NCBI RefSeq assembly: GCF_001552255.1
Contig: NZ_BCQV01000007.1
Location: 62,001 to 126,000 of the forward strand
Source of the DNA: Alicyclobacillus shizuokensis NBRC 103103
GTDB taxonomy: Bacteria > Bacillota > Bacilli > Alicyclobacillales > Alicyclobacillaceae
Length of the DNA stretch: 64,000 nt
Reading direction: 5' to 3'
This document shows, one piece after another, positions 25,878 through 32,452 of this stretch. A model generated the notes under the pieces. That model had not been told where the DNA came from. It saw only the letters and a list, made by a program, of their open reading frames with translations, and did no database searches. Every line of letters starts with the position of its first letter. The first letter of the stretch is position 1. The translations under genes were made by a program, and so were the position numbers.

Positions 25878-25899
25878 ACCCTCCTCGAGAGGGTTTTTT
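25878..25899 (+). terminator. intrinsic terminator
   Basis: ACCCTC/GAGGGT stem, CTCGA loop, then a T-run. Ends the MazG-to-tmk operon. Confidence 0.85.
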
Positions 25900-25952
25900 C
25901 TTGATTTTGTCGAAGAAGAAAAACATGGTGATCATTCCTCGGAGGTGCCAGT

Positions 25953-26708
25953 ATGAAGAAAGTTGTTGGGTATGGATTGGCCTTCATCCTTGGTCTCGTC
26001 ATGAGCGGTAGTACGGCTCTTGCCGCAACAAAGACGGCAAATGATACTTATCCTACAGTCGTCAAGTTGCCACCGAAGAACGTCAAATTCAACAAACCAC
26101 CCTATATAATTCCTTGGGGTCCCGACCATAACTCTAAGGGTGTCATCAACACGTTCTACTATAGGTCCTATTACGAAGTGATGGGGAATCCGACCTCAGC
26201 CATGATAAAGGCTGCTCAAACCGGCTTCACGTATGCTCGCACCCATGACAAGAGCCTCACGGTCGGAAAAGACACCATTAATTTTCACTGGGTGGGCGTC
26301 GGAGACTGGGACGGCTACCTTTGGGATGGTGATGGGTGGTGTACTTTCTATGTGAAGATCGACGACAATGACTGGGGACACTTAACCCATATGTTCAAGA
26401 CCTATAAGAAGAAACAGATCATTGCCGCATGGGACAAAATCTGTAAGGACGTGTACAACCATTCCGTGGCTATCAAGAACGGACTGGAGGGCGTCGGAGT
26501 CGAATTCGACTACAATGGCATCCTTCACTCCAACCCGACCCCGTACTTAAACCCAAATACCACGAGCGAGGGGAATCAGTATCACAAGTTCGCAAAAAAT
26601 AGCTGGCGCATGAACTTGAATGTGGTCAATTACATCGGAAGTCGGGATAGCAAACAATCCGAAGTGGCTCCTCCAGTCATTGTTGGGGACATCAGAAGTC
26701 ACAACTAA
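25953..26708 (+). CDS. secreted protein of unknown function, 251 aa
   Basis: Sec signal peptide: MKKVVGYGLAFILGLVMSG then STALAA, cleavage expected near residue 24. The mature part is aromatic- and lysine-rich (FHWVGVGDWDGYLWDGDGW) with only two cysteines. No domain recognised. Possibly a lysogenic-conversion (host cell-surface) factor. Confidence 0.75.
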   Translation: MKKVVGYGLAFILGLVMSGSTALAATKTANDTYPTVVKLPPKNVKFNKPPYIIPWGPDHNSKGVINTFYYRSYYEVMGNPTSAMIKAAQTGFTYARTHDKSLTVGKDTINFHWVGVGDWDGYLWDGDGWCTFYVKIDDNDWGHLTHMFKTYKKKQIIAAWDKICKDVYNHSVAIKNGLEGVGVEFDYNGILHSNPTPYLNPNTTSEGNQYHKFAKNSWRMNLNVVNYIGSRDSKQSEVAPPVIVGDIRSHN

Positions 26709-26774
26709 TCCGGCCAGGAAACATCCTCAGACGAAACCGAGGAGTAACCAAACCGGTTACGCGCTGATACTGTT

Positions 26775-26800
26775 GACCCGCTTCGGCGGGGTTTTCTTTT
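26775..26800 (+). terminator. intrinsic terminator
   Basis: CCCGC-TTCG-GCGGG hairpin with a stable UUCG loop followed by GTTTTCTTTT. Confidence 0.85.
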
Positions 26801-26962
26801 GTCGTAACGAAAAACCCGTCCATTAACGGTACTCGAACAAAATAAGTTTACATAAGCTTTCTTATCGGACGTTCAAAAAATGGAAAGGAGGAAGTGTTTC
26901 CACTCCCCATCGGATTGCAGTCCGAGCCCCAGACTCTCGGGGAACCGGATGCCGCATGATGA
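26801..26962 (-). other. intergenic region between convergent units
   Basis: Contains hairpins CGGA-N6-TCCG and CCCC-N8-GGGG, and on the minus strand a T-run (26875-26880) after a GGAGTG/CACTTCC stem that may terminate the leftward gene. An AAAGGAGG plus GTG (26894) could start a 21-codon plus-strand ORF, but the two-base spacing argues against it. Confidence 0.35.
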
Positions 26963-27808
26963 TTAGTACAGGTTGGTGCCACCCTCAACGGGCAACTCCT
27001 TTTTATCGCTGTCCTTCAAATTCTTCCACATGCCAGGATGGAAGTAGTAATAATCCGCGATCTGATACGCCTTCTTGAAGTCCATATCTACCATATCACG
27101 GAAATTATCCCAAGCGATCTTCTTGGCGGTCGCCCGGCTCCACTCAATCTTCACAGCCGGTTGCGTGGATTGTTTGCCATATTGATCCGTAAAGTCGGCC
27201 ATGCCCCACAAGCGGACCATGGTGACCTTCGGGTTCTCGAACAGCTTCTGCGACCACGCCGTCATGGTCTGAGCCAGGATCTGTGCATAGTCAGTCTCAT
27301 TCCAGACGGCATCTGGCTTCACTTTGACCCAGACAATCTTGTCGCCCTGGGTCTTTGTCCCGGCATTATCCAGCACCTGCACGCTGGTAATCTCCGAGGT
27401 AGATGCCGTTTTTGTCATCTTTTCTGCCTCACCGATGGCCAACTGCACGTTCTCCACCGATACTGTTTCGTTCTTCCATTCTGGTGCTGGTTTTGATGTG
27501 GCTGGCTTGGCTTCCGGCTTCTCGGTCTTGCTGTTCGTCGTTTTCGTGTTCGACGTATCTTTAGATGCGGTCTGTGTTTTCTTCCCGGCAGTCTGGGATG
27601 TTGCGCTGCCGTTGTCCCCGCTATTTCCGCCGAAATTGGTCGCCGGTCCGATTATGATCCAGGCAATCGCCCACGCCGTCACCAGCCAGCGGGCCGCTTT
27701 CGTGCCACGCTTTCCTGCCCACATCCAGATGGCGGCAATCGGTGGCACAAAGATCCCCAACACCCACAGATACCAACTCTTGCGCTTCTTCTCTTCGGTT
27801 TCCGACAC
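26963..27808 (-). CDS. membrane-anchored protein, 281 aa
   Basis: GTG 27808 chosen after AAGGGGGAGAAG. Two N-terminal membrane helices (WYLWVLGIFVPPIAAIWMW and WLVTAWAIAWIIIG), then a long T/S/K-rich disordered linker (about 50-115) and a C-terminal folded domain of about 165 residues. The topology suggests an extracellular domain on a flexible stalk. Unrecognised; may modify the host surface. Confidence 0.65.
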   Translation of the reverse strand: MSETEEKKRKSWYLWVLGIFVPPIAAIWMWAGKRGTKAARWLVTAWAIAWIIIGPATNFGGNSGDNGSATSQTAGKKTQTASKDTSNTKTTNSKTEKPEAKPATSKPAPEWKNETVSVENVQLAIGEAEKMTKTASTSEITSVQVLDNAGTKTQGDKIVWVKVKPDAVWNETDYAQILAQTMTAWSQKLFENPKVTMVRLWGMADFTDQYGKQSTQPAVKIEWSRATAKKIAWDNFRDMVDMDFKKAYQIADYYYFHPGMWKNLKDSDKKELPVEGGTNLY

Positions 27809-27843
27809 GAGCGCTTCTCCCCCTTGCAAGTGTTTATAAATCG

Positions 27844-27872
27844 ATTATACCTGACGAATTTTGTTTAGTCAG
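27844..27872 (-). promoter_or_regulatory. promoter of the membrane-anchored protein gene
   Basis: Minus-strand TATAAT (27844-27849) with a weak CTGACT 17 bases upstream, about 35 bases before the GTG start. Confidence 0.55.
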
Positions 27873-27931
27873 AAGCCTCCTTCTAATTTGTCCTCGAATT
27901 GCCGATGGATCACCTCCTTATAAGGTTGGGA

Positions 27932-27960
27932 TTGTCGAACCCCCATGATCGACGTATAAT
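27932..27960 (+). promoter_or_regulatory. promoter of a LexA-controlled gene
   Basis: TTGTCG (27932-27937), 17-base spacer, TATAAT (27955-27960), immediately upstream of the LexA box. Confidence 0.8.
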
Positions 27961-27972
27961 CAGATCATCAAT

Positions 27973-27986
27973 CGAACACATGTTCG
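27973..27986 (+). promoter_or_regulatory. LexA/DinR SOS box
   Basis: CGAACACATGTTCG is an exact match to the Firmicutes LexA consensus CGAAC-N4-GTTCG and lies 13 bases after the -10, where bound LexA would block transcription. Confidence 0.88.
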
Positions 27987-28003
27987 CATATGGGGGTAAG
28001 GAT

Positions 28004-28129
28004 ATGACACAGACAAAGACACCGATCGACGAGGCGATTCATCAGATTTGGCTTGAATTACGCAAGACACTCCAAGAGTTTGAGGAACTGTTGGAACAAG
28101 CAGAGGGTTCGTCGGATCAGCGTACATAA
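28004..28129 (+). CDS. SOS-controlled mini-protein, 41 aa
   Basis: ATG 28004, GGGGGTAAGG upstream. Single amphipathic helix (EAIHQIWLELRKTLQEFEEL) with an acidic tail. First gene after the LexA box, so expected to be DNA-damage induced. Small SOS proteins of Firmicutes often inhibit division or trigger prophage induction; no homology supports either here. Confidence 0.65.
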   Translation: MTQTKTPIDEAIHQIWLELRKTLQEFEELLEQAEGSSDQRT

Positions 28130-28230
28130 ATCTCCTTGGTGGGATGTTATCATTTTCCACGGCCAAGGAAATGATTGTTCTTGTATCATATAGAGGATGC
28201 CGATCTTCGCTGGACTGAGGTGGCGGAGTA

Positions 28231-28893
28231 ATGTGCGGACGCTTCACTCAAGCCTTTGAGAACTGGGGAGACGTCTTGAGAACCTTCGGGGTGGTGGACG
28301 ATGGATTCCGCGTGCCGCCCAGATACAACATTGCTCCCTCTCAAGACGTTCCCATCATTATCTCGGATGGGCAAGCCAGACGTATTGGACAGGTCCAATG
28401 GGGGCTGATCCATCCATGGTCTCAGTCATCCAGAAGTCGCATCCGTCCGATCAACACTCGGGCGGAGACACTGTTGGCCAATCGGTGGTTTCGATCCTTG
28501 GTTCCCAAAAAGAGATGCATCGTACCCGTGGACTCTTTCTACGAGTGGCGCCGAAACACCAAACAGCCCTTGCGCATCCAGCTCGAGCGCCGGCCCGTAT
28601 TTGCGCTGGCAGGTATTTATGACGTTTGGCACAGCAAAGACGGCCAAAAGGTCAGTTCCTTTGCCATTGTGACCTGTTCCCCCAATGTTTTTATGCTCGG
28701 GATCCATGACCGCATGCCCGTGATCCTAGATGAAGATGGCGTCAACTTGTGGCTGGATCGTTCCGTGACCGACCCGGAAGTCGTAACCTCCGTCCTCACC
28801 CCCACCACGGAACCTATGAAGGCTTATCCGGTCCACCCGAAAGTCGGAAATGTACGAAATGACGATCCTTCGTGCATCGAACCGTATGAGTGA
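28231..28893 (+). CDS. yedK: SRAP-domain (YedK/HMCES) abasic-site processing protein
   Basis: MCGRFTQ supplies Cys2, which crosslinks to abasic sites. Also visible: YNIAPSQ (Asn), RPINTRAET, SFYEWR (Glu) and IHDRMPVI (His), the complete active-site set. 220 aa, normal length. Shields abasic sites in ssDNA; pairs functionally with the uracil-DNA glycosylase at 30.6 kb and probably shares SOS induction with the mini-protein upstream. Confidence 0.95.
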   Translation: MCGRFTQAFENWGDVLRTFGVVDDGFRVPPRYNIAPSQDVPIIISDGQARRIGQVQWGLIHPWSQSSRSRIRPINTRAETLLANRWFRSLVPKKRCIVPVDSFYEWRRNTKQPLRIQLERRPVFALAGIYDVWHSKDGQKVSSFAIVTCSPNVFMLGIHDRMPVILDEDGVNLWLDRSVTDPEVVTSVLTPTTEPMKAYPVHPKVGNVRNDDPSCIEPYE

Positions 28894-28907
28894 TTTATGA
28901 TAGAATC

Positions 28908-29258
28908 CTACCGACCGAATGATTCACTTCCACCGTACTCTCCGATGGCACACAATGCCTCGGAGAGTCCTTTTTGTCTCGCCTGAACCCTGCGGATCAT
29001 AAAGACTAAATCTTCAATCACCTCTTGATACACTTGGGCTCGGATCGGATCTACATTTGGAAGACGTTCCGTGTAAGCATCAATGAGTTCTTGGAGATCG
29101 TTTTGCTCCTGAGTTGCAGCGTCGATCCACATTTGGACACGCTGACGATCCGCATGTCGTTGCCGTGCTTGTTCCGTCGTGACAACGATATGGCGGATTG
29201 TGTGTTCTTGTGGCAACGGAAATCCGGATGGAATCGAGGGAGAAATCAGAGCATCCAT
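28908..29258 (-). CDS. helical protein, 116 aa
   Basis: AAGGAGGGGAG precedes the start. Long charged helices (QARQRHADRQRVQMWIDAA); no motif. Its 3' end overlaps the SRAP terminator, so it is convergent with SRAP. Confidence 0.55.
   Translation of the reverse strand: MDALISPSIPSGFPLPQEHTIRHIVVTTEQARQRHADRQRVQMWIDAATQEQNDLQELIDAYTERLPNVDPIRAQVYQEVIEDLVFMIRRVQARQKGLSEALCAIGEYGGSESFGR
28937..28973 (+). terminator. intrinsic terminator after SRAP gene
   Basis: ACTCTCCGA/TCGGAGAGT 9-bp stem followed by CCTTTTTG. It lies within the 3' end of the opposing gene. Confidence 0.75.
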
Positions 29259-29294
29259 CCTACATCTCCCCTCCTTGCATTGTTTTCGAGAAAG

Positions 29295-29323
29295 ATAAAA
29301 AAGCCGCCCATACGAAGACGGCT
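29295..29323 (-). terminator. intrinsic terminator of the lipoprotein gene
   Basis: On the minus strand AGCCG/CGGCT arms followed by TTTTTT. Confidence 0.65.
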
Positions 29324-29331
29324 ATCGTTTA

Positions 29332-30219
29332 CTACTGCAGATTTTGAACCTCCTTACTTGCACGTTTGTAGAATTGAAGATATTGCCGTTCGTCCTCTTT
29401 CGTATTTTCACTGTTTCCTGTTCCGTCGATCCGTTCATTGTAATCTTGATAAAGCGAGGTCAAGAATACCCATGCTTGAGCAGTGTCGGAGCGTGCCTGA
29501 TAGACTTTAGGATCTTCTTCTGGTGAATATCGATACGAGATTTTGTGATAAACATTCCACCCTTCCCGATTGTGTTCTGAAACATAACTACTCCAATCAG
29601 TTGGATCGGGCACGCCTGCCATTTGTAGTTTCATCCACTGGTAATATTGATTCATGAAGGACAGATAACTTTTTAGATATGCTGCTGAAACACGGGACTT
29701 TATGGGATGAATGTTGAGTTTGAGATTGACCACCTTGCGAGCCTCTAGTTCTTTTTCTCCGTATTCTTTTTTCGCAAGTCGGCCTGTTAAACGCTCTCCA
29801 TTTTGTCCCACTAATTTTAGGATGCCTTTCGACTGGTTTTCGGAATTCGCAAAGAAATCTACGGTGATGACATAAGGCCCCTTCTGCAGTTCTTTCCAGT
29901 TATGCGGTGTGATGGATGCTTGATAATGTCCATTCTGTACCTGCACTGTCTGACTGCTACCGTAGTATTTTTGTGTATTGGCCAAATCAAAATCCACATC
30001 GACGTTTGCACCGTCCGGAAGGTCGGTACTGCCTCTCACGACAATATTACTGCCTTTCGTATAAACAGAATCGATGGTTAACATTGAATACGATTTGTGT
30101 GTAACGACAGTGTTTTTGTGTGTAACCACAGTGTTTTTGGTGGAACTCGATGGTTGGTTACACGCGGTAAGTAATAGCATCGGAATACAAGCCAGGACCC
30201 GATATGCGCGATGAGACAC
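29332..30219 (-). CDS. lipoprotein, 295 aa
   Basis: GTG start after GGGAGG. Lipobox LLLTAC (Cys20). The mature N-terminus holds a tandem repeat (KNTVVTH twice), encoded by a near-identical direct DNA repeat, then an Ig-like beta domain (IVVRGSTDLPDGANVDVDF) and a helical C-terminal domain. Anchored outside the cell. Possibly a superinfection-exclusion or lysogenic-conversion factor; no family identified. Confidence 0.72.
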   Translation of the reverse strand: MSHRAYRVLACIPMLLLTACNQPSSSTKNTVVTHKNTVVTHKSYSMLTIDSVYTKGSNIVVRGSTDLPDGANVDVDFDLANTQKYYGSSQTVQVQNGHYQASITPHNWKELQKGPYVITVDFFANSENQSKGILKLVGQNGERLTGRLAKKEYGEKELEARKVVNLKLNIHPIKSRVSAAYLKSYLSFMNQYYQWMKLQMAGVPDPTDWSSYVSEHNREGWNVYHKISYRYSPEEDPKVYQARSDTAQAWVFLTSLYQDYNERIDGTGNSENTKEDERQYLQFYKRASKEVQNLQ

Positions 30220-30260
30220 TTTTAATCCTCCCAGACAAAAATTCCATATTTGATGATATC

Positions 30261-30560
30261 CTAACCGATATGCCTTTGGAATACATATTGGATCTGAATC
30301 CCAATGGACTTGATCCCCTGAATCAATATGGGATCATGGGATAGACAACTCGGAGACACACAAACAATCGTCGATACGGTTCCATCCTGAATATCATTCA
30401 AGAGAGCTTGGAATCCTGGACAATCTAGAGTATCACCAGAAGCCCCACAGTCGACGTACTCTTGATAAACAGCGCGTCCGACATGGTCCCGACACGCCTT
30501 CAGTTGGCGTTCGATCTCTGCCATATCCATGAGATCGGTCCGGGCATAGATACCAATCAA
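30261..30560 (-). CDS. degenerate serine-recombinase (resolvase) N-terminal domain
   Basis: TTG start 8 bases after AGGAGG. The fold signature is clear: IYARTD, IERQLKACRDHV, CGASGDTLDCPGFQALLNDI and an IVCVSPSCLSHD equivalent of the V.kLDRLSRs strand. The catalytic serine (normally RVST) is missing, with ART-D in its place, and the key arginines of the DRLSR motif are gone. At 99 aa it lacks the DNA-binding domain. Likely an inactive remnant or a regulator of another recombinase. Confidence 0.7.
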   Translation of the reverse strand: MIGIYARTDLMDMAEIERQLKACRDHVGRAVYQEYVDCGASGDTLDCPGFQALLNDIQDGTVSTIVCVSPSCLSHDPILIQGIKSIGIQIQYVFQRHIG

Positions 30561-30578
30561 GCATCGAACCTCCTATGT

Positions 30579-31274
30579 TTAGGCTGGCACAGGAGCCTGG
30601 AGCATCCCGGCTTGGATGAATGCATTCTGCAAATCTACCATCATTTCCTGCATGGCCGGCCAGCCGTCCTGCTTCTTTCGCAACACATAGCTGGGGTGAT
30701 ACGTATGGAGCATCGGGATGCCATTGAACTCTCTCCAGATCCCACGCTCTCGGCTGATCTTCAACCGGCTCCCTTCGGATCGCATGGCCCACATGGCCGG
30801 ATTCCCCAGGGTCACTATGACCTTTGGCTGAACAATCGCGATCTCATTAAACAAGTGCGCGTTGGAACAGCACCGTATCTCATCCATCGTGGGTTGGCGA
30901 TTGTTCACATCCGTCCGGCACTTGACGACGTTCGTGATATACAACCGCCGCCGGTCCACGCCAAGTCTCAACAACGCCCAGGTCAGGAGCTGCCCCGCCG
31001 CGCCGATCAGCGGTAGATCATAGGCCTCCTCTTGTGCGGCCGGCGCCTCCCCAATCAACATGACATCCGCTTGCCAACTCCCTGTACCACGGACTGGGCC
31101 CTGACATCCCAACGCTAACGGACAACGCCGGCATTCACGGATATTAGTGTCCATATAAAATTGCTCATCCACCAGGTGCTGAGTATATTGGTTGACATAC
31201 TGGATCTCCTGGAGCGGATATCCCGCGTTGACCAATTGACGTTCAATCTCAGACCAGTCACGGACGTCCGCCAA
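30579..31274 (-). CDS. uracil-DNA glycosylase, family 4 type
   Basis: Excises uracil from DNA. CRRCPLALGC near residue 48 and later RCCSNAHL provide the cysteines of the [4Fe-4S] cluster. GEAPAAQEEAYDLPLIGAAG is the family GEAPG-x(E/D)E motif with a G-to-A change, and LHTYHPSYVLR is motif 2. 231 aa. TTG start after GGAGGTGGAGG. Acts before the SRAP protein in the abasic-site pathway. Confidence 0.85.
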   Translation of the reverse strand: MADVRDWSEIERQLVNAGYPLQEIQYVNQYTQHLVDEQFYMDTNIRECRRCPLALGCQGPVRGTGSWQADVMLIGEAPAAQEEAYDLPLIGAAGQLLTWALLRLGVDRRRLYITNVVKCRTDVNNRQPTMDEIRCCSNAHLFNEIAIVQPKVIVTLGNPAMWAMRSEGSRLKISRERGIWREFNGIPMLHTYHPSYVLRKKQDGWPAMQEMMVDLQNAFIQAGMLQAPVPA

Positions 31275-31297
31275 GATCCTCCACCTCCATGTTTAAC

Positions 31298-31326
31298 TTG
31301 TCAGCAACTTGTGTCAGACTTATAAT
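31298..31326 (+). promoter_or_regulatory. antisense promoter of RNA-peptide module 1
   Basis: TTGTCA (31298-31303), exactly 17 bases, TATAAT (31321-31326). Points right into the 3' end of the minus-strand peptide transcript; no plus-strand gene follows. Confidence 0.8.
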
Positions 31327-31332
31327 GAGTGT

Positions 31333-31478
31333 TGAAGACGGCAATCATAAAAAAAGGCCCCACCAGCAGCCACTGGTGAGGCCTGGCGGGCCGACAAGGC
31401 CTACCCATTGCGCCGAGAGCAAAGCAATCTGTCAGCGGATGGTCGACTGGCCCGAGTCGACCATCATTCATTTATGAT
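31333..31478 (+). ncRNA. putative antisense RNA of module 1
   Basis: About 145 nt from the strong promoter to the GATGGTCGACT/AGTCGACCATC hairpin (31438-31465) followed by ATTCATTTAT. Fully complementary to the 3' part of the minus-strand transcript, including its terminator and last codon. Limits inferred from promoter and hairpin. Confidence 0.55.
31349..31383 (-). terminator. terminator of module 1 peptide transcript
   Basis: On the minus strand GGCCTCACCAG, loop TGGCTG, CTGGTGGGGCC, then seven T: 11-bp stem with one G-U pair. Confidence 0.9.
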
Positions 31479-31559
31479 GAACTCAAAGCTGACAGCCAGG
31501 AGCCAGAGGTGTCCAGCTATAGGTACTGGGACGACTCTGATCCGAAGCACTCGCTTCAT
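31464..31559 (-). CDS. module 1 peptide, 31 aa (toxin-like)
   Basis: ATG 31559 lies 6 bases after GAGGAGGTGG. The peptide starts MKRVLRIRVVPVPIAGHLWL and ends LLAVSFEFIINE: basic N-terminus, then a hydrophobic stretch of about 20 residues. It is related to the peptide at 32134 (shared RIRV, P, GH, L, V, E). The ribosome site is locked in a long stem, and an antisense RNA overlaps the 3' end. Type I toxin by architecture; activity not demonstrated. Too short for usual gene callers. Confidence 0.65.
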   Translation of the reverse strand: MKRVLRIRVVPVPIAGHLWLLAVSFEFIINE

Positions 31560-31564
31560 CGGCA

Positions 31565-31639
31565 CCACCTCCTCGGCTCACACCTAACGCAACAGGTAGA
31601 GCCGAGTCGGCCCACATCTGTGTGAGCCATAGGAGGTGG
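31565..31639 (-). promoter_or_regulatory. SD-sequestering switch of module 1
   Basis: CCACCTCC and GGCTCACAC (31639-31620) pair with GTGTGAGCC and GGAGGTGG (31583-31565), burying the Shine-Dalgarno sequence in a 17-bp interrupted stem. A competing hairpin CTCGGCTC (31606-31599) with GAGCCGAG (31579-31572) uses the same bases, so the two folds exclude each other. Confidence 0.75.
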
Positions 31640-31657
31640 CTGGGCCTACAACGGATA

Positions 31658-31697
31658 GATTCATCTTACGATGAGTCCCGCCACTTCAAGTATAGCA
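31658..31697 (-). promoter_or_regulatory. promoter and 5' hairpin of module 1
   Basis: Extended -10 TGCTATACT (31697-31689, minus). The expected start near 31682 is followed at once by GACTCATC-GTAA-GATGAATC (31677-31658), a 5' hairpin with a GNRA loop that would stabilise the RNA. Confidence 0.7.
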
Positions 31698-31733
31698 TCT
31701 ATATAACCCCATTTCCTAGAAGGAATTCTCAAT

Positions 31734-31979
31734 ATGAGCCGGATTGTCGAACGACCCATTCAATCCATCCAAACCAATGACCGAGGCGAACCGGTGGCAT
31801 GGCTGGATCGCGGTGTGACCCACCGAGTTGTTGAGATTCTCGATGCCTGGAGAGAGGCTGGAAATTGGTGGGAAGACGAACCGAATCGAGCCATGTATCG
31901 TGTGCTTACATCGGAGAACTACGTGTATGATCTCGAAGAATCCGAAGGCAAATGGAAGGTCTATAAAGTGTGGGATTAG
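31734..31979 (+). CDS. DUF6504-like protein, 81 aa
   Basis: GAAGGA before the ATG. WLDRGVTHRVVEILDAWREA and NWWEDEPNRAMYRVLTSEN followed by W-K-V-Y-K-V-W-D matches the DUF6504 pattern (VREVLDRWREAGRWWEGE...WRVxT...YELxxD...WxLxRVYD), small proteins often found near mutagenesis polymerases in Gram-positives. Biochemical role unknown. Lies between the two RNA-peptide modules. Confidence 0.65.
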   Translation: MSRIVERPIQSIQTNDRGEPVAWLDRGVTHRVVEILDAWREAGNWWEDEPNRAMYRVLTSENYVYDLEESEGKWKVYKVWD

Positions 31980-32014
31980 GCCGCCCATTTGATTTCTATT
32001 CTAGATCATGGGCG

Positions 32015-32048
32015 TGCTATACTAGAAATGACCCATCTCTATAGATGG
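32015..32048 (+). promoter_or_regulatory. promoter and 5' hairpin of module 2
   Basis: Extended -10 TGCTATACT (32015-32023), identical to that of module 1. CCATCT-CTAT-AGATGG (32033-32048) forms a hairpin at the predicted 5' end; a second hairpin GCCAAC/GTTGGC spans 32048-32067. Confidence 0.7.
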
Positions 32049-32070
32049 CCAACGTCTTGTTGTTGGCTGA

Positions 32071-32126
32071 CACCCCCTCGGCTGCTGTGGGACGGTGCGG
32101 CGCCTTGTCGGAGGGCCGAGGGGGTG
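32071..32126 (+). promoter_or_regulatory. SD-sequestering stem of module 2
   Basis: CACCCCCTCGGC (32071-32082) pairs perfectly over 12 bp with GCCGAGGGGGTG (32115-32126), which contains the ribosome-binding site of the peptide. Confidence 0.8.
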
Positions 32127-32133
32127 AGAGTTG

Positions 32134-32226
32134 ATGCGGTGGTTTCGCATTCGCGTGACGCTTTTACCGACCGGCCATGCGTTTCTGCCTTGGATCGTTC
32201 GTGTAGAGCTTACCATAAAGAAGTGA
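32134..32226 (+). CDS. module 2 peptide, 30 aa (toxin-like)
   Basis: ATG 32134 follows GGGGGTGAG by 7 bases. The peptide starts MRWFRIRVTLLPTGHAFLPW and ends IVRVELTIKK. It aligns with the 31-residue peptide of module 1 at RIRV, P, GH, L, V and E. Cationic, moderately hydrophobic. The stop codon forms the base of an 11-bp hairpin (32225-32253). Same inferred type I toxin-like role. Confidence 0.65.
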   Translation: MRWFRIRVTLLPTGHAFLPWIVRVELTIKK

Positions 32227-32331
32227 CGACCGGTTCTCAGCCAACCGGTCGTCGTTAGCGACTCACCATCAACTCCGACAAGCGTTGCACCGTCCGTCGG
32301 GACCCTGCCAGTCAGCCTCTGGCGGGGTCTC
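32215..32331 (-). ncRNA. putative antisense RNA of module 2
   Basis: About 115 nt transcribed leftward from the promoter at 32338-32367, ending at GACGACCGGTT/AACCGGTCGTC followed on the minus strand by ACTTCTTTA. Complementary to the 3' end of the peptide mRNA, as in module 1. Confidence 0.5.
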
Positions 32332-32336
32332 ATTCT
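32301..32336 (+). terminator. terminator of module 2 peptide transcript
   Basis: GACCCTGCCAG, 7-base loop, CTGGCGGGGTC (11 bp, one G-U), then TCATTCTT. Confidence 0.8.
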
Positions 32337-32337
32337 T

Positions 32338-32367
32338 ATTATAGTCAATGTGCGTCTCATGTAACAA
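32338..32367 (-). promoter_or_regulatory. antisense promoter of module 2
   Basis: Minus-strand TTGTTA (32367-32362), 18-base spacer, TATAAT (32343-32338). Convergent with the peptide promoter. Confidence 0.7.
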
Positions 32368-32452
32368 CATGCTGAAACGAATCCAAAGGTCAATGAACTT
32401 ACTCTCCCAGAGGTCGACCTCTCTAAAAAGCATGATTCATAAAATCATGATT

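Noticed and set aside
26894-26959. 21-codon ORF after AAAGGAGG
   Set aside because: Spacing to the GTG is only two bases and no homologous peptide is recognised; mentioned in the intergenic entry.
31989-32258. 89-codon ORF covering module 2
   Set aside because: It starts upstream of the promoter and runs through all hairpins in a different frame from the SD-linked peptide.
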